A stretch of DNA of 27,340 bases from positions 1-27,340 of the forward strand of contig CAYJTF010000006.1 in NCBI GenBank assembly GCA_964373165.1. Reading direction: 5' to 3'. This DNA comes from JAGVVZ01 sp964373165. GTDB taxonomy: Archaea > Aenigmatarchaeota > Aenigmatarchaeia > CG10238-14. This document shows positions 13,342 through 22,385 of this stretch, in pieces. Below the pieces are notes generated by a model. It searched no databases and was not told the origin of the DNA. It saw only the letters and a list, made by a program, of their open reading frames with translations. Both the position numbers and the translations under genes were made by a program. Each line of letters begins with the position of its first letter. The first letter of the stretch is position 1.

Positions 13342-15810
13342 GTGGTAGAAAAAAAATTACTATATTTTATTATTGCGTCAGTCACGGCAATCAACATAGC
13401 TTATTCTCTTCCTATACTTCGTGATCAATCCCCGCCTAGCGGCAGTTATTGGCCTGGTGGGATGACCAACTTCTCAGTATACGCAACTGAAGGTGCGTTG
13501 AATACGTCTGATGTCTATATGGAGATTAAAGCTGCCGAAGAAACGAGTAGAATGATATGGGACAGGCACTACTTGGGTTGTGTAAATATAAACGAAAACA
13601 CTCACTTTTGTAGTAAACTGGTATCGCTCCTTATAGTTGGCGATGATACACTAGAATCCTTTTATTTCAATGCATCCGATACATTTGGCAATTATGGATC
13701 ACTGGGTAATAAAACACATCCTCTAAATATCACAATAGATATAAATCCTCCTTTAATAACAGCAGTTAATGTTGCCAACTATTCCTATGTCAGTTCAAAA
13801 AAAGATGTTTTATTCAATATTTTTGATAGATCATCCGGCGTCAATATAACTCTGAGCCAAGGTGCTTACGGCAATACATCATCGAGATATGGCAATGAAA
13901 CGTGGAATTCATCATATATACCGATGACATATGCAAACCCTCTTTTTTCAATGAAATTAAATTATTCGGCCCTAGTCAACAACGGCACGTATTCTGTATA
14001 CGTAAATGCCACGGATAATGTGGGCAACATGAACGAAAGCAAAATATTGGATTTGCTAATCGATAATGAATTGCCTACTGTAAACATATATTCGCCGTCA
14101 TCAAACGAACTGCTCTACGGAACCTCTCCTTTGTTGATAAACGCACAAGATATGCTATCGGGAATTAAGACATCAAACATATATTTTGTGGTTAAAAGCG
14201 GTCAAACGAGCAGATATTCGAATGCTATGAGCTGTACTGGACAAACAGAAAAAAATGTTAACTGCTCATATTCACTATACACAAATCCTCTAGGAAACGG
14301 AGATTTCAAACTGGTTTATGTTGTGGATGATATGGCTGAAAATGAAAAAAATCAGACTGTTGATTTTAAAATTGACAATTCATTTCTGCAGTTATACATA
14401 AACTCTCCCCTAGACAACAGCTATACCAATAGATCTGCTACTATCAATGCAAACATAGTAAATCATGAAAACAGGATTCAAACGGTAAAATTCAGATTTG
14501 ATCCGTCAAATGATCCGTGGGCCATTATGAACTGCGATCAGAGTTTTTATTGCGATTACACATGGAATACTAATACGCTTCAAGAAAGAAGTTACAGACT
14601 GACTGTTAACGTCACAGGAAATTTTAATTATTATCTCAACAAATCGATAACGGTAACTGTAGATAGAACACTGCCTCAATTATATATAATTGGACCATCC
14701 AACACCACTATAGCCGGTACCGCATATCCGCAGTTAACAATCACAGATGAAAACTTAGTAAACTCAAGCGCAGTTAAATTCAGAATCGGTAACATATCTT
14801 CTTCCATGAGTTGCTCAGAACAGCTATTCGGGAAATTATATAATTGCGTTGGCAGTTTCAATTCTTATATGCTTAATAACAACACCTATTCTTTGATATA
14901 TGAAGGAGCGGACTATGCCGGAAACAGAAATACAAGCCAGATTGAAGTGCTAATAGCGAATCCTCCTGGATCAAATGAAATCTATAGTAATGTTTCAATA
15001 GACAACACAACTAATGCCACAATGAATTTTACATTCCCAACAATAAACTTGACAGTTACTACAACCACAATTGATAGAAACATAACAGCCATTTTTGATT
15101 CTGGCAAACAAACGAATGTAATCAATGAAACAAAAAATATAACGATAATTCAGATGCTGTCGTCTCCAATAGAATCAGCCGTCAATTCTTTCAAAAATTT
15201 CTCATCAATAAAAAAAATGGCAAGCATTTCTATATTAATTGCAGCCATTGCTGGCGTTATACTTTTTATAATCGGGAGAAAGACGGTGAAAAAACCGCCT
15301 AAAATAGAAATCCTTTCCATAGAAAATATAGACAGTCTGTTTGTTGAAGAAAGGAGCAAATTGCAATTCGCCTATAATTATATAACTTCTGCCTTTGGTA
15401 TGAACGAAGTAACAACATTAAAGGATTATGTAAAGAATGCCTTCGGTTATTTGGAGAAAATGGATAAGACATCATTCCTAAAATCTGGGTTTGAAAAATC
15501 ATTAGAATTTATGGACAAATCATTAAACACAGAATTATCCAAGTTTATCAAGGATAGTATAAACCAAATATACGTGGATGACAAGGGGAAAGAAGTGAGC
15601 AGAACAAGGTTTATAGATGATATCAAGTCAAACTTAGACGAGGCTCTGGGAACGGATGATATAAATAAGGCGCACGAAACGCTCGGAATAGCAAAAAGCA
15701 AAATAGAGGAGTTCATTAAATTTTCGGATAAAGAGATAGAAATGTGGAAGAAATACATGGAAAAAGCTAACAACTTACAAAAAACCACGGATAAGGAAAA
15801 ACAAAAATAA
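13342..15810 (+). CDS. Large surface protein, tandem Ig-like domains, membrane anchor and cytoplasmic helical tail
   Basis: 822 residues from GTG 13342 (an overlapping ATG is followed by an immediate stop). A signal peptide (residues 1-22) precedes Ig-like modules separated by recurring strand-linker motifs: DINPP near 133, LIDNELPTVNIYSP near 239, KIDNSFLQLYINSP near 344 and VDRTLPQLYIIGP near 440. Dozens of N-x-S/T sequons suggest N-glycosylation. One span at about 627-645 (ASISILIAAIAGVILFIIG) is followed by a 175-residue charged, mainly helical cytoplasmic domain. It could transmit a surface signal or anchor a stalk to an internal partner. It is followed after 27 bp by pilin-like genes. 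No enzyme motif seen. Confidence 0.75.
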   Translation: MVEKKLLYFIIASVTAINIAYSLPILRDQSPPSGSYWPGGMTNFSVYATEGALNTSDVYMEIKAAEETSRMIWDRHYLGCVNINENTHFCSKLVSLLIVGDDTLESFYFNASDTFGNYGSLGNKTHPLNITIDINPPLITAVNVANYSYVSSKKDVLFNIFDRSSGVNITLSQGAYGNTSSRYGNETWNSSYIPMTYANPLFSMKLNYSALVNNGTYSVYVNATDNVGNMNESKILDLLIDNELPTVNIYSPSSNELLYGTSPLLINAQDMLSGIKTSNIYFVVKSGQTSRYSNAMSCTGQTEKNVNCSYSLYTNPLGNGDFKLVYVVDDMAENEKNQTVDFKIDNSFLQLYINSPLDNSYTNRSATINANIVNHENRIQTVKFRFDPSNDPWAIMNCDQSFYCDYTWNTNTLQERSYRLTVNVTGNFNYYLNKSITVTVDRTLPQLYIIGPSNTTIAGTAYPQLTITDENLVNSSAVKFRIGNISSSMSCSEQLFGKLYNCVGSFNSYMLNNNTYSLIYEGADYAGNRNTSQIEVLIANPPGSNEIYSNVSIDNTTNATMNFTFPTINLTVTTTTIDRNITAIFDSGKQTNVINETKNITIIQMLSSPIESAVNSFKNFSSIKKMASISILIAAIAGVILFIIGRKTVKKPPKIEILSIENIDSLFVEERSKLQFAYNYITSAFGMNEVTTLKDYVKNAFGYLEKMDKTSFLKSGFEKSLEFMDKSLNTELSKFIKDSINQIYVDDKGKEVSRTRFIDDIKSNLDEALGTDDINKAHETLGIAKSKIEEFIKFSDKEIEMWKKYMEKANNLQKTTDKEKQK

Positions 15811-15837
15811 TTTCTATTAAGAAGAAAATATATTGGT

Positions 15838-17025
15838 ATGAGTTATGTTGATTTTGCGATTGCTGTTTCTGTATTTGTCATATTTTTTGCTGTAGTCATA
15901 ATAGTTGCAACGAATTATTTCTCCAATTTGGCCAGTCTGAACAAAAGACAAGAATACAAACAGGTTGCAACGAATTATTTCAATCAGATTTTCACCAAAA
16001 AAGGAACTCCCAGCAACTGGGAGGATGATCCGAACAACGCTCCAGTTGAATTGGGTCTGGCCGATTCCTTATATCAAACGCCTATTCTTGTGATTGAAAA
16101 TGGGAACTTATTAAGGAGCAACGAGCCCATAACGACTAGGATTGTTTTTGATGAAGATTGCACCAACAAAGTATGGAACAACACGTTCAGAATATATGAT
16201 GAGGACAACAACGCAACAAAGTATGAGTTATCAAACGTTGCATTCTGCACTAGCCAGTATCTAAAAGAAGCCAATATAACATGGGCTGCCAATTTATCAG
16301 CAAACGAAGAGATAAGGTACTACGCTTACTATTCTGGAAATGATGATATAACTGGTCCCGGATACAGCATATCTTTTAGCACATCTGACTGGGTGCCGAA
16401 CAATGGCGACAGTTATACGGAAGCCATTACTGACTGGAGCAGATATGGCGGTGCGAGTGGTTCGGTGGCTTTGGATAATGGGGATAAAATAAAAGGAACG
16501 GGAAGCATCAACATAACAGGTACCTTCAACTCTTCTCAACTAGGCATGAAATACGATCCTTCTGCTCTCATCACCGGTATTGACAACAACTGGTATTTAG
16601 ATGCATGGGTGAAAATAGATGATAAGACCGGAGTAGATGGAGCTAAACTCTTTGTCAAAGATGATAATGAAACAATTGATGTAAATATCATAAGCAATAT
16701 GACAAGCAACACGTGGTATCATTTTCTAGTACAATTAAATTCGGGGGCTGGCTGGAGCAATTGGGCTACTTTTAATGCAACAAAGGGAATAGATTACGTT
16801 ATCTTTGAAGCTACAAACAGTTCATCCGGATTGACTAGAACGCTAAAAATAGACAATTTATTCTTTAGGAAAAAACCTCTTGACTTGACTGTTTTCCCAG
16901 AAAAAAAAATAGAAACTTTATCTTCAACCAAATTAGATGCATTGAAAAACAAAAGCATAGATGAAATCAAAAAAACAATCGGAGAAGATTACAAAGTCAG
17001 AATAGAGGTGATTAAAAATAAGTAA
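15838..17025 (+). CDS. Pilin-like protein with large jelly-roll domain
   Basis: 395 residues. The N-terminus is a long hydrophobic helix without Arg/Lys (YVDFAIAVSVFVIFFAVVII), the layout of type IV pilin-like proteins, followed by a soluble domain. Residues about 180-340 (YSISFSTSDW ... GSINITGTF ... WYLDAWVKIDD ... WYHFLVQL ... TLKIDNLFFRK) resemble a carbohydrate-binding jelly roll of the LamG or CBM type. It ends in a charged helix (KNKSIDEIKKTIGEDYKV). Second gene of the envelope operon, between the Ig-like protein and the shorter pilin-like proteins. The family is unrecognised; pilin-like status rests on the N-terminus and neighbours. Confidence 0.6.
   Translation: MSYVDFAIAVSVFVIFFAVVIIVATNYFSNLASLNKRQEYKQVATNYFNQIFTKKGTPSNWEDDPNNAPVELGLADSLYQTPILVIENGNLLRSNEPITTRIVFDEDCTNKVWNNTFRIYDEDNNATKYELSNVAFCTSQYLKEANITWAANLSANEEIRYYAYYSGNDDITGPGYSISFSTSDWVPNNGDSYTEAITDWSRYGGASGSVALDNGDKIKGTGSINITGTFNSSQLGMKYDPSALITGIDNNWYLDAWVKIDDKTGVDGAKLFVKDDNETIDVNIISNMTSNTWYHFLVQLNSGAGWSNWATFNATKGIDYVIFEATNSSSGLTRTLKIDNLFFRKKPLDLTVFPEKKIETLSSTKLDALKNKSIDEIKKTIGEDYKVRIEVIKNK
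15904..15981. repeat. Exact 18-bp direct repeat, 60 bp apart, within the pilin-like gene
   Basis: GTTGCAACGAATTATTTC occurs at 15904-15921 and again at 15964-15981, in the same reading frame, encoding VATNYF twice just after the N-terminal hydrophobic helix. The spacing is exactly 20 codons. Confidence 0.85.
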
Positions 17026-17032
17026 AGGCTCC

Positions 17033-17422
17033 ATGTTTGTATTAGAAGTTATTCTGGGCATACTAATGATTTTATTCATAGTCGTCTACCTGTTCAGAAA
17101 TCCTGTATCGGTGTCTAGTTCCAGGTTCGTAGATTTTAAAATCCAGATATACGAAGCTCTGGCATCGTTGGATAAGACGGGAGATTTAAGAAAATTGGCC
17201 GTAGACAATGATGTTAACGAAATAAAGACTGATCTTAATCCGTTTTTGGCTGATTTTTTATCATACGAAGTTGTGATTTACAATTCCACGGCCAATATCA
17301 CCAACTATCCTTCAAACATAACAGTTCAGAACAACACTATAGCTGTAAGTTATTTCATATCAGGTGATCTGGGAAAATACAAACCAAGGGACATAAGAGT
17401 ATTTGCATGGGGATTTGAATGA
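17033..17422 (+). CDS. Pilin-like protein
   Basis: 129 residues: hydrophobic N-terminal helix (FVLEVILGILMILFIVVYLF) with a Glu at the fifth position of the helix, as in mature type IV pilins, then a small soluble domain with Asn-linked sequons (NSTANITN). The codons just before the ATG would read SKGS, similar to a class III prepilin basic-Gly site, but no start precedes them. It begins 7 bp after the previous stop and overlaps the next gene by 4 bp (ATGA). Confidence 0.6.
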   Translation: MFVLEVILGILMILFIVVYLFRNPVSVSSSRFVDFKIQIYEALASLDKTGDLRKLAVDNDVNEIKTDLNPFLADFLSYEVVIYNSTANITNYPSNITVQNNTIAVSYFISGDLGKYKPRDIRVFAWGFE

Positions 17423-18039
17423 AGAACAGGGGCCAGATATTTTTAATATTGTCAGTTATCATCATAGTTGTATTCCTTCTCTTAAGAGGATCGGTTAACC
17501 TGCCGGATATAATACAACGACAGAAAGATACGGAATCTAGATTTGAAAAGAGGTTTTTCTCCAACACTGTTGATGAGTTTCAAAAGGTAGTCGAAATATC
17601 TTCAAAATATGACAACATAAGCACAAATGTTTTTGACTTTGCCAATTTCACAAGACAAAGGATGAGCGAAAGGTTGAATGACCTTGATTTTCTGTTCGTT
17701 GCCGCTTTATCCCAAAGAACCGGCACAACCCTCAATATCAGTGCAATCAACCTCATGAACAAACCCATGAATCTCACTTTAACTTTGAACTCAACGCCTT
17801 CTCAATCGCTGAACATGGACAATTTTCTTGATAGAACGATGCGTGAGAATACATTCACAATAGCGCAGGGAAATGATTATACGGTCACTATTTCTTACAA
17901 CAGCACATACAATGAGAACATGACGTTTATTACAAGAAACGGATTCAAATATTACAATGCATTTTTTGACATAACACTCAGGAGCAGGGACACATCATAT
18001 AAAGATAAGTTTCAAAGGACATATAGATTAATATCATGA
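17419..18039 (+). CDS. Pilin-like protein
   Basis: 206 residues. MKNRGQIFLILSVIIIVVFL has a short basic N-terminus ending Arg-Gly before an uninterrupted hydrophobic helix, the pattern of class III prepilin-type signal sequences. The rest is a soluble domain, largely beta in its C-terminal half, with several sequons (NISAIN, NLT, NSTYNENMT). Both ends overlap neighbours by ATGA, indicating translational coupling in the operon. Confidence 0.65.
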   Translation: MKNRGQIFLILSVIIIVVFLLLRGSVNLPDIIQRQKDTESRFEKRFFSNTVDEFQKVVEISSKYDNISTNVFDFANFTRQRMSERLNDLDFLFVAALSQRTGTTLNISAINLMNKPMNLTLTLNSTPSQSLNMDNFLDRTMRENTFTIAQGNDYTVTISYNSTYNENMTFITRNGFKYYNAFFDITLRSRDTSYKDKFQRTYRLIS

Positions 18040-18521
18040 TGAACAAAGGTATCAGCCCATTCTTAGCAACATCATTAATCATTCTGTTCTCGATAATGAC
18101 TGTTGGTATCGTAACAACCACTGTCAAGCCTGTTTTGGATAGGACAAAGGATACGGCAACCACGAACGAGGGTTTCCAAAATTTAGAGTTAATAGATGAT
18201 ACTATCCTAGAGGTAGCATCAGAAGAGAAGGGATCGAGAAGAACTATTTCAATAAAAATGAGTGATGGGGACCTGTATTTTGATCCGTGGCTGGAATATC
18301 TGAACTATACATATAAGCTTAATTCAAACTTAGCCATATCCGGACAAAGAGGAAGAGTTAACACAACGATATCAAGTGACATCCTAACACTCTTCATTAA
18401 ATATGACAGGATAGATCTTTTGAAAAATATCCACTTCCCTAAAGGCAGCAACCAAGTAATAATAACTAATGAAGGCATCAATAGCACTGTCAACAAGCCG
18501 ATGATAAATATAACATCATAA
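18036..18521 (+). CDS. Archaeal class III pilin-like protein
   Basis: 161 residues. MNKGISPFLATSLIILFSIM closely follows the archaeal pilin/archaellin N-terminus (Lys-Gly cleavage site, then I-S-P-x-x-A-T and a hydrophobic helix) cut by the PibD/EppA type of prepilin peptidase. The mature part is mostly beta. It is the last gene of the operon, starting 4 bp inside the previous gene. No assembly ATPase, platform protein or peptidase is in the window. Confidence 0.7.
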   Translation: MMNKGISPFLATSLIILFSIMTVGIVTTTVKPVLDRTKDTATTNEGFQNLELIDDTILEVASEEKGSRRTISIKMSDGDLYFDPWLEYLNYTYKLNSNLAISGQRGRVNTTISSDILTLFIKYDRIDLLKNIHFPKGSNQVIITNEGINSTVNKPMINITS

Positions 18522-18578
18522 TAAATAGCAGGCTATAAAAGAAATTTATAATAATACCAAATACAGAATTACTACAAT

Positions 18579-18716
18579 ATGTCTATCTGGAAAAATATCA
18601 AATGTCCTGGTTGCAAAAAACCAAACGAAAGAAATGAATTAAAAAAGAGGGACGGACTGTGCCTATTCTGCGGCTACAAAATTGTCGGCAACCTCAATCA
18701 TTTCGGCGGCAGTTAG
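18579..18716 (+). CDS. Zinc-ribbon mini-protein, 45 aa
   Basis: ATG 18579 to TAG 18716 encodes MSIWKNIKCPGCKKPN, a linker, then LCLFCGYKIVGNLNHFGGS. Two CxxC pairs (CPGC, CLFC) spaced about 20 residues make a zinc ribbon. A TATA-like region (TTTATAATAATA, 18545-18556) lies about 25-35 bp ahead. Its stop codon overlaps the stop of the minus-strand zinc protein by 4 bp. Function unknown. Confidence 0.65.
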   Translation: MSIWKNIKCPGCKKPNERNELKKRDGLCLFCGYKIVGNLNHFGGS

Positions 18717-18928
18717 CCAAACATCCCAGATAATACGTTTCCTAAATCATTTGCAGAAGATTTTTGTTCTTGGTATGTATACGCTTCATTCGGCTTCTCA
18801 CATTTGAAACAAACCCATCTTTTTGAACTTCTTTTCATGCATCTCTCACATCCTATTGAAGAGCAATTTTCACATTCCATCAATTCAATAGAAGAATTAC
18901 TGCACCTTGGGCATCTAATATCCATCAT
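18713..18928 (-). CDS. Zinc-finger protein with three CxxC pairs
   Basis: 71 residues from ATG 18928. Cys motifs CPRC, CENC, CERC and CFKC form probably two zinc sites, followed by a Gln/Ser-rich tail ending LGNVLSGMFG. A GTG at 18949 would add seven residues, but TATAAAT (about 18952-18960) would then be too close; the ATG suits a leaderless transcript. It is convergent with the 45-residue zinc ribbon. No named family. Confidence 0.6.
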   Translation of the reverse strand: MMDIRCPRCSNSSIELMECENCSSIGCERCMKRSSKRWVCFKCEKPNEAYTYQEQKSSANDLGNVLSGMFG

Positions 18929-18989
18929 ATCATTAATAATGCTCTTCACAATATTTATACTATTTTAAATTAACTGGGTTGGAAGTGTA

Positions 18990-20396
18990 ATGGAAGAGGA
19001 AATAACTTATTCTAGAATTGTTGACAAAAATCTGAAAAATAGTATTATCGAGGGGGTTGGAAATTCTTGCAAGGTTGGATTCGGAGAATCTTACATAAGC
19101 GCATTTGCAATAAAGATAATGAATGCATCCAATTTTCAAATAGCTTTTTTAGCATCTATACCACGATTTGTCGGATATTTATCAGACTTATTCTCTACAA
19201 ACTTATTAGATAAAATAAAAAACAGGAAAAAGATGATATCTTTAGGCATTATCATCAGCGCACTCATGTTAATACCGATCTTCTTTTCTGCTTATTTGCC
19301 GAATTTCAGTGCTTGGCTTCTCATATTATTCGCGACTGTGTATTTTTTATCTGATTTCATAGTGGTTCCCATATGGATAAGCTTGTTTGGAGATATAGTG
19401 CCTGACAAGATAAAGGGGGAATATTTTGGAAAAAGAAACAGATGTTTGGGAATAGCGGAATTCACTTCATACTTTATAGGAGGTCTCATCTTATATGCGT
19501 TCGCCAGAATAAATTTGCTATTGGGATTCGGCATAATATTTGGTTTGGCTTTGGTTTCAAGAATTGTATCATTCGTTTTTTTACAGAAAATATATGAGCC
19601 AGACTACGCCACTCAAGAAGAAGATCCGTTCAGCTTTATGGATTTTTTTAAAAAAATGGGATCGACCAATTACGGTTTGTTCGTAATATATATATGTTTA
19701 TTCACTTTCTCAGTCCAGATAGCAGCACCTTTTTTTGCAGTTTATATGTTGAAGGATCTCAACTTTGATTTTTTAACGTTTACGATAGTTACGTCCGTTG
19801 CCGCCGTATCTGGGTTTCTGAGCATGCCATTATGGGGAAAATATTCGGATGAATTTGGAAACAAAAAAATTCTTTCCGTTACGGGGATTTTGATCGGTTC
19901 AATTCCAATACTATGGGCATTGTCTACAAATTTAATGTATCTAATAATAGTAGAGGTTTTTGCTGGTTTTCTCTGGGCCGGATTCAATCTTTCCAGTTTC
20001 AATTTTGTTTATGATACGGTTTCGCCAGAAAAGAGAGTCAGAGCAGTATCATACTACAGGGTGTTATATGGCATTTCAATATTCATGGCTCCGATTCTAG
20101 GCGCCTATTTGTTAAACATTAAAATTACTTCTTGGAAACCGATGATCTTCATTTTGATACTTTCAGGTGTATTGCGTCTGATATTCTCGCTTATATTTTT
20201 GCCAAAAATAAAAGAAGTTAAGCAAGTAAGAACTATATCCGAAGGCGAACTTGTATGGTCATTGCTAACTGTAGAGAGTATCAGAGGATTGATGCAGCCT
20301 TTAATGATAATAAAAAGAAATGCAAAAAAACCAAAAGAAGTGTTAGACAAAATAATCGATGAGATCAAACACGTTATGGAAAAAGCTAAAGAATAG
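18990..20396 (+). CDS. Major facilitator superfamily transporter
   Basis: 468 residues with about 12 membrane spans in two halves. The loop between spans 2 and 3 reads LLDKIKNRKKM and the equivalent in the second half GKYSDEFGNKK, a version of the G-x-x-x-D-R-x-G-R/K-K signature of MFS. The C-terminal 70 residues are a charged cytoplasmic helix. Substrate is not evident. The start ATG follows GGAAGTG. The NIF3-like gene begins 18 bp after its stop. Confidence 0.8.
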   Translation: MEEEITYSRIVDKNLKNSIIEGVGNSCKVGFGESYISAFAIKIMNASNFQIAFLASIPRFVGYLSDLFSTNLLDKIKNRKKMISLGIIISALMLIPIFFSAYLPNFSAWLLILFATVYFLSDFIVVPIWISLFGDIVPDKIKGEYFGKRNRCLGIAEFTSYFIGGLILYAFARINLLLGFGIIFGLALVSRIVSFVFLQKIYEPDYATQEEDPFSFMDFFKKMGSTNYGLFVIYICLFTFSVQIAAPFFAVYMLKDLNFDFLTFTIVTSVAAVSGFLSMPLWGKYSDEFGNKKILSVTGILIGSIPILWALSTNLMYLIIVEVFAGFLWAGFNLSSFNFVYDTVSPEKRVRAVSYYRVLYGISIFMAPILGAYLLNIKITSWKPMIFILILSGVLRLIFSLIFLPKIKEVKQVRTISEGELVWSLLTVESIRGLMQPLMIIKRNAKKPKEVLDKIIDEIKHVMEKAKE

Positions 20397-20414
20397 TTGC
20401 ACACTATAATAATT

Positions 20415-21170
20415 ATGCTTAGAGATAGTTTGGTGAAATTCCTTAACGAGTACTTGAAGATAAATGATATCGAAGATAGTAGCTGGAATGGACTGCAGTT
20501 CGAGGGCAAAGAAAACGTACAAAAGGTTGCATCAGCGGTGGACGCCGGAATAGAAACTTTTGAAAGGGCGGTTTCTTCAAATACTGATTTTCTGATTGTG
20601 CATCATGGTCATTTCTGGAAAGGTGGGAATCCTTCCATTAATGAAAACAGTAAAAAGAGAATGGATATTCTGTATAAAAATGGTATATCTCTATATGCAG
20701 CTCACTTGCCCTTAGACAGGCATAGAGAAATCGGTAACAATGTTTTGATACTAAAAATACTGAATGCAAAAATAAAAAGTGAATTCGTATTCTCAAAAGA
20801 TAAAAACATAGGATGGATCGGAGAAACAAATAAACTAATGAATATACAAGAAGTTGAAAAAATCATTAACAACAGATTGAATACTAAATGCGTATGCTTA
20901 CCATTTGGTCCAAAGAAAGTAAGAAGTGTAGCTGTATGTAGTGGCGGGGGCAATTATGATGATTTCTTTGAAGCTTTAGAGAAGAAAGCGGACCTATACA
21001 TAACTGGAGATACCAGTGAAATTTATCATACTGCAAAAGATTACGGGATAAATGTTATATTTGCAGGTCATCATGCCACGGAAACAGTCGGCGTCAGAAT
21101 GTTGCTGGAAGTATTAAAAGGAAGGTTTAAGGTTAAAACTGAATTCATAGATATAAAAACTGGGCTATGA
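20415..21170 (+). CDS. NIF3-family dinuclear metal protein
   Basis: 251 residues from ATG 20415 (a TTG at 20397 is possible but less likely). FLIVHHGHFWKG gives the paired His ligands, AAHLPLDRH the Asp and His, and YITGDTSEIYHTAKDYGINVIFAGHHATETVG the C-terminal His/Glu ligands of the NIF3 / YbgI fold, which holds two metal ions in a toroidal hexamer. WNGLQFEG near the N-terminus is also diagnostic. The biochemical role of the family is not settled (some members act as GTP cyclohydrolase type 2-like enzymes). It is co-directional with the HAD gene, 4 bp apart. Confidence 0.87.
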   Translation: MLRDSLVKFLNEYLKINDIEDSSWNGLQFEGKENVQKVASAVDAGIETFERAVSSNTDFLIVHHGHFWKGGNPSINENSKKRMDILYKNGISLYAAHLPLDRHREIGNNVLILKILNAKIKSEFVFSKDKNIGWIGETNKLMNIQEVEKIINNRLNTKCVCLPFGPKKVRSVAVCSGGGNYDDFFEALEKKADLYITGDTSEIYHTAKDYGINVIFAGHHATETVGVRMLLEVLKGRFKVKTEFIDIKTGL

Positions 21171-21174
21171 ATAC

Positions 21175-21786
21175 ATGATAAAAGTTGTTGTTTTTGATTT
21201 AGACGATGTTCTTGTCAAAGAGAATTGTCTTTTCAGCGAATTATTTGAAAACAAGTATAAGGTTCCGCATGAAGAATTTTATGATGTAATGAAATCTTCC
21301 AAAATGTTGGAAAGGACAAAGAAGAATGGATCTAATTTCAGCATATTTCACAACCTCTTAGAAAAATACAAAATAGAAACTTCAGAAAAGAAATTTTTTG
21401 ATTTATGGCTGAATAATTTTAAAGCAAAAAAAGATGTTGTAGATTTAGCAATATCTCTAAAGAAAAATTATAAAATATCTGTCATTTCTGATAATTTTTT
21501 AGAAAGAGCGGGATTTTTCAGGAAGAAGGTTAGATGGTTCAGAAATTTTGATTATTCTCTATTTTCTTCGGATATCGGATACACAAAAAAATCTCCAAAA
21601 ATGTTTTTAAAATTAATTAAAGATTTAAAGATTAAACCGGAAGAAACTGTTTTCATAGATGACGATGAAAAAAATGTCAACGTCGCTAGAAGTGTTGGTA
21701 TGAACGGAATTGTTTTTAAGAATATAGATCAACTTAAAAAAGAATTAAAAGCTATTCAAGGAAATGTTTGTCTCAAGAAAGAATAG
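21175..21786 (+). CDS. HAD-superfamily hydrolase
   Basis: 203 residues. VVVFDLDDVLV contains the nucleophile Asp and the general acid Asp two residues on; VISDNF supplies the Ser of motif II, KKSPKMF the Lys of motif III, and VFIDDDEKNVNVARSVGM the Asp pair of motif IV. A four-helix cap between motifs I and II places it in subfamily I, phosphoglycolate phosphatase or nucleotidase-like. Substrate unknown. The start lies 4 bp after the NIF3 gene. Confidence 0.87.
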   Translation: MIKVVVFDLDDVLVKENCLFSELFENKYKVPHEEFYDVMKSSKMLERTKKNGSNFSIFHNLLEKYKIETSEKKFFDLWLNNFKAKKDVVDLAISLKKNYKISVISDNFLERAGFFRKKVRWFRNFDYSLFSSDIGYTKKSPKMFLKLIKDLKIKPEETVFIDDDEKNVNVARSVGMNGIVFKNIDQLKKELKAIQGNVCLKKE

Positions 21787-21856
21787 CTAAAAATGAGAAT
21801 ACTGTTGAATAAGTTAATATATAATAATTATTAATTAATGACCTTCAGTTATTAAA

Positions 21857-22123
21857 ATGATAAAACAAAAATGTGCACATGCACCAACTTTGAATACTGT
21901 TATTATGGTATAGAAAACTCTGAAAAATATGAACGACAGTGCCATAAAAATTGCAGACTTGAAGAGAAAATTGCCAAAACAGGTAAATCATAACACTTTA
22001 ATGTCGATACTAGAATATCTTGAAGAAAGCAACAAAATTGCTGTTAGCTTGAAAGGAATAACATGGATTCATAATTCTAATCCAAGACTTAAAGCAACCA
22101 TACAAAAAGGTTTTGAAGCATGA
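21857..22123 (+). pseudogene. Winged-helix antitoxin homologue with nonsense codon
   Basis: From ATG 21857 the frame reads MIKQKCAHAPTLNTVIMV, then TAG (21911-21913), then KTLKNMNDSAIKI and LKRKLPKQVNHNTLMSILEY, then LEESNKIAVSLKGITWIHN. It aligns along its length with the intact antitoxin at 24056-24349 (PRLDTVLMVE against PTLNTVIMV-stop; LPKKMMYQTFCVVLNYL against LPKQVNHNTLMSILEYL; GKIGWMYYP against KGITWIHNS). The stop replaces a Glu codon. The 3' end overlaps the decayed toxin by ATGA, the same overlap as in the intact module. Confidence 0.75.
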
Positions 22124-22380
22124 AAACAGTTCGTGTAATATTTTCTCCATAAGCAGAAGAAGTATACAAATTTCTTAATGAACAAGCATTAGAATCAAAA
22201 ATAGAAAGAATGATATTAAATGCGTTGAACAAAAAGATAGATATAATTAAAGCCAATTTTCATTATGGTGGACCTGTTGCTAAGAACCTTATACCAGAAG
22301 ATTCCCCTGTTAATCTATTTTTTGAAGAAAATATTATGAATTATAGGCGCCGCATGGGGTTGATTTTATTGTTTATTTGA
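22120..22380 (+). pseudogene. RelE/ParE-like toxin homologue, nonsense codon and broken C-terminus
   Basis: Starts MKTVRVIFSP, stops at TAA (22150-22152) where a Glu is expected, and continues in frame AEEVYKFLNEQALESKIERM ... IIKANFHYGGPVAKNLIPED, a clear RelE/ParE-type N-terminal half. The C-terminal part (NYRRRMGLILLFI) only faintly resembles the strand PRGWRLIY of the intact toxin at 23724, so the catalytic half is lost. It ends at TGA 22378-22380, six bases from the 3' end of tRNA-Leu. Confidence 0.75.
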
Positions 22381-22385
22381 GATAA

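Noticed and set aside
6672..22152. Stop-codon reassignment, suggested by three in-frame stops (dnaJ TAA, module TAG and TAA)
   Set aside because: TAA, TAG and TGA all end intact genes here (dnaK, ipk, MazG-like, zinc ribbon), and two of the three cases lie in genes with further decay.
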